This document shows positions 12,174 through 13,327 of a stretch of DNA of 13,327 bases, one piece after another. Under the pieces are notes generated by a model that did no database searches, had not been told where the DNA came from, and was given only the letters and a program-made list of their open reading frames with translations. The position numbers and the translations under genes are program-made. Numbering within the stretch: the first letter of the stretch is position 1; every line of letters starts with the position of its first letter. Source of the stretch: an uncultured Christensenella sp. (GTDB taxonomy: Bacteria > Bacillota > Clostridia > Christensenellales > Borkfalkiaceae); the NCBI GenBank assembly GCA_910583545.1, contig CAJTXM010000023.1, forward strand, positions 1 through 13,327, written 5' to 3'.

Positions 12174-12932
12174 TTACTGTTTATTGTAACGCTCAACAAG
12201 TTCAAGGAACTTCTTCTCATTCAGAACTTCATTTGACACGTATTGCCCATTATAAAATACGGCGTAATTTGTCCAAGCCATAGGTGCGTTTTGAGCTTTA
12301 TCCTTGCTGTCTATAAATATGCTTTCAAACGGTATTTCTTTTTCTCTTGCTACTTGCTCGACTATCGGAACGTATTTTGCAGTAAACGGGCAACCGTGCG
12401 TATAACACACGACAAAACCTTGCTTTTCTATATGAGGCAATTTGGCGGTTTCCTTAAATTTCGGAACGGGTGCATTGTTATCGAACGGTAAATACATTAA
12501 AGTAAAATTAGGTTCGGCTTTGTCTGCAACCTTAAACCCTTTATAAGCAAGATATTTCGGATCAGACAAAAAGGGCATTTTCTTCGGCGAAGATATAACA
12601 GTAATTCCGTGCTTGCCTTGCACTTTCGCGTCGGCAATACAAGCATTTAATAAATCGTTCGCATATCCGTGTCCTTTGAAAGAACCCGATACCCAAAAAC
12701 AATTTATGTGAATATAGCCATCTGCTTTAATAGGACACCAAGCATTTTCGGCAGGTATGTATTCAATAAAGCATTTACCGCGTTCAACAGATTTCAAAAA
12801 TACCAATCCGTCTTTTATTCTTTCTTTGAGCCACGCTTTCTTGCTTGCAACTTGTATGTCCTTATTGTTAGAAATAGCGCAACATATATGCTCTGTTTCC
12901 AAGTTTTCAAGTGTGAGTTTTATATATTCCAT
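12174..12932 (-). CDS. yoaP: YoaP-like protein: GNAT acetyltransferase fused to a thioredoxin-fold domain (cassette B)
   Basis: A 252-residue two-domain protein, close in length to B. subtilis YoaP, whose physiological role I do not know. Residues 1-150 are a GNAT domain with an acetyl-CoA loop in SGSFKGHGYANDLL (82-95). Residues 155-252 match the YoaP-type C-terminal domain: a beta strand GFVVCYTHGCPF places C176 and C181 as a CxxxxC pair at the start of a thioredoxin-like fold, followed by NAPMAWTNYAVFYNGQ. The cysteines might act in redox or metal/thiol sensing, which is inference. GGAG lies 10 nt before the ATG, and a strong promoter stands 41 bp upstream. It is the only gene between cores 1 and 2 and is clearly AT-richer than the ruv/sigF genes, suggesting transfer. 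The symbol is by family resemblance. Confidence 0.82.
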   Translation of the reverse strand: MEYIKLTLENLETEHICCAISNNKDIQVASKKAWLKERIKDGLVFLKSVERGKCFIEYIPAENAWCPIKADGYIHINCFWVSGSFKGHGYANDLLNACIADAKVQGKHGITVISSPKKMPFLSDPKYLAYKGFKVADKAEPNFTLMYLPFDNNAPVPKFKETAKLPHIEKQGFVVCYTHGCPFTAKYVPIVEQVAREKEIPFESIFIDSKDKAQNAPMAWTNYAVFYNGQYVSNEVLNEKKFLELVERYNKQ

Positions 12933-12972
12933 TTCTCGTTTTCTCCGCTAAATTACTGTTTATCGTAGAGAA

Positions 12973-13001
12973 ATTATATCATAATATAATAGAAAAAGCA
13001 A
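12973..13001 (-). promoter_or_regulatory. Promoter of the yoaP-like cassette gene
   Basis: TTGCTT (12996-13001), 17-bp spacer ending TGA, and a perfect TATAAT (12973-12978), which gives an extended -10 look. Predicted leader about 34 nt. The promoter lies within the cassette, so this cassette does not depend on an external promoter. Confidence 0.75.
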
Positions 13002-13014
13002 CTATTAACTATCT

Positions 13015-13278
13015 AATGGCAGATAGGCGTGAGCTTGTCTTGACAAGCGCGCGGCTGGCCGCGCAGACATGAAAAAAAAGCGCATTAAAAGAAATAACGA
13101 CCTAACCGAAAGTGGTTCGATTTAGGTCGTTATTGTGAGGAGGTGTGTATTGCCGTTTCCCTCAAGCGGTAGCCTTCGGCAAACCTTCGCTTCGCTCAGT
13201 CGAACGGTTTTGCTTCTTCTGCTAACACCTCCTCCCACCACGAAAAAAGCACCCGAATGGGTGCTAATTCCGTGGTGG
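13015..13278. repeat. Hairpin-rich repeat unit plus core, copy 2 (next to tRNA-Tyr)
   Basis: About 264 bp, near-identical to 11866-12131. Hairpins are at 13033-13048 and 13049-13064, the 13-bp stem at 13093-13105 with 13122-13134, and the enclosing stem at 13137-13146 with 13225-13234. The core here is also a large palindrome: CCTCCTCCCACCACG (13228-13242) is the inverse of CGTGGTGGGAGGAGG (13271-13285), the latter being the tRNA 3' end, with the terminator hairpin in the middle. Confidence 0.93.
13243..13265 (-). terminator. Intrinsic terminator of tRNA-Tyr (core 2)
   Basis: Minus-strand AGCACCC, ATTC loop, GGGTGCT and TTTTTT, beginning only 7 nt after the tRNA CCA end. This is the presumed original of the terminators copied at cores 0 and 1. 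Confidence 0.93.
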
Positions 13279-13327
13279 GAGGAGGTGGATTCGAACCACC
13301 GAAGTCGGAGACGTCAGATTTACAGTC
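13273..13327 (-). tRNA. tRNA-Tyr (GUA anticodon), 5' part outside the window
   Basis: Read on the minus strand the window enters at the anticodon arm, loop CTGTAAA with anticodon GTA. A long variable arm (GACGTCTCCGACTTC) typical of bacterial tRNA-Tyr follows, then the T arm GGTGG-TTCGAAT-CCACC (13284-13300), acceptor strand TCCTCCC (13277-13283), discriminator A (13276) and an encoded CCA (13273-13275). The D arm and 5' acceptor strand lie beyond 13327. It ends in the terminator at 13243-13265 and appears to be the insertion target of the adjacent cassettes. Confidence 0.93.

Larger units (their letters stand above)
12080..13227 (-). mobile_element. Putative gene cassette B (YoaP-like unit) between tRNA-Tyr cores 1 and 2
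   Basis: A unit of 1148 bp built exactly like cassette A: core 1, end box at 12141-12155, a single minus-strand gene with its own promoter, and the hairpin-rich end (13015-13227) abutting core 2 at tRNA-Tyr. Flank logic marks core 1 as an element/element junction and core 2 as the element/tRNA junction. No recombinase is present. Confidence 0.5.

Noticed and set aside
10445..13278. Canonical integron attC array
   Set aside because: The repeats lack a clear RYYYAAC/GTTRRRY pair at the recombination boundary, the shared core is a tRNA end and terminator, and no IntI-like gene is present. The similarity is in logic only.
10445..13278. CRISPR array
   Set aside because: Only three long, unevenly spaced copies with gene-sized intervals, and no short regular spacers or cas genes.

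Overview
The window looks like chromosome of a spore-forming member of the Bacillota (Clostridia-like, perhaps an uncultured gut lineage). The evidence is a complete spoIIAA-spoIIAB-sigF operon, the ruvC-ruvA-ruvB-queA order usual in Firmicutes, and AGGAGG-type ribosome binding sites. I cannot place it more finely.

Positions 1-6123 are a conserved core, all on the minus strand. Read 5' to 3' it runs spoIIAA, spoIIAB, sigF (forespore sigma switch), a class I/II aminotransferase, then ruvC, ruvA, ruvB (Holliday-junction processing) and queA (queuosine tRNA modification, cut by the window edge). The aminotransferase and ruvC have sigma-A-type promoters lying so close to their ATGs that the mRNAs should be leaderless or nearly so. 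Divergent from spoIIAA, 6354-8879 (plus) encodes a large lipoprotein with two Ig-like repeats and an M6-type metalloprotease domain, ended by a strong terminator. Next, on the minus strand, come a four-helix membrane protein overlapping a GNAT acetyltransferase (8928-9867) and a truncated DUF2461 fragment (9935-10222).

Positions 10445-13327 are the most unusual part. A tRNA-Tyr gene (minus strand, entering at 13327) has its 3' end and terminator at 13243-13275. A roughly 50-bp core made of the tRNA CCA end and that terminator occurs three times (10445, 12080, 13228). Between the copies sit two single-gene units: a membrane acyltransferase (about 1.6 kb unit) and a YoaP-like GNAT/thioredoxin-fold protein (about 1.15 kb unit). 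Each unit carries a nearly identical, roughly 215-bp, hairpin-rich sequence at its tRNA-distal-gene side. The way the flanks switch at the three cores matches attL / internal junction / attR logic, so this looks like a tandem array of tiny site-specifically inserted gene cassettes at tRNA-Tyr. No recombinase is in the window, so any integrase would act in trans. Cassette genes are visibly more AT-rich than the core genes.

The acyltransferase cassette also has a promoter followed by a folded leader of about 147 nt (11650-11796). It holds three stacked helices, an antiterminator/terminator pair, and a 25-codon upstream ORF whose stop overlaps the acyltransferase start. This is a strong candidate for a regulated attenuator of unknown ligand. 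The cassette array and this leader are the two observations most worth following up.
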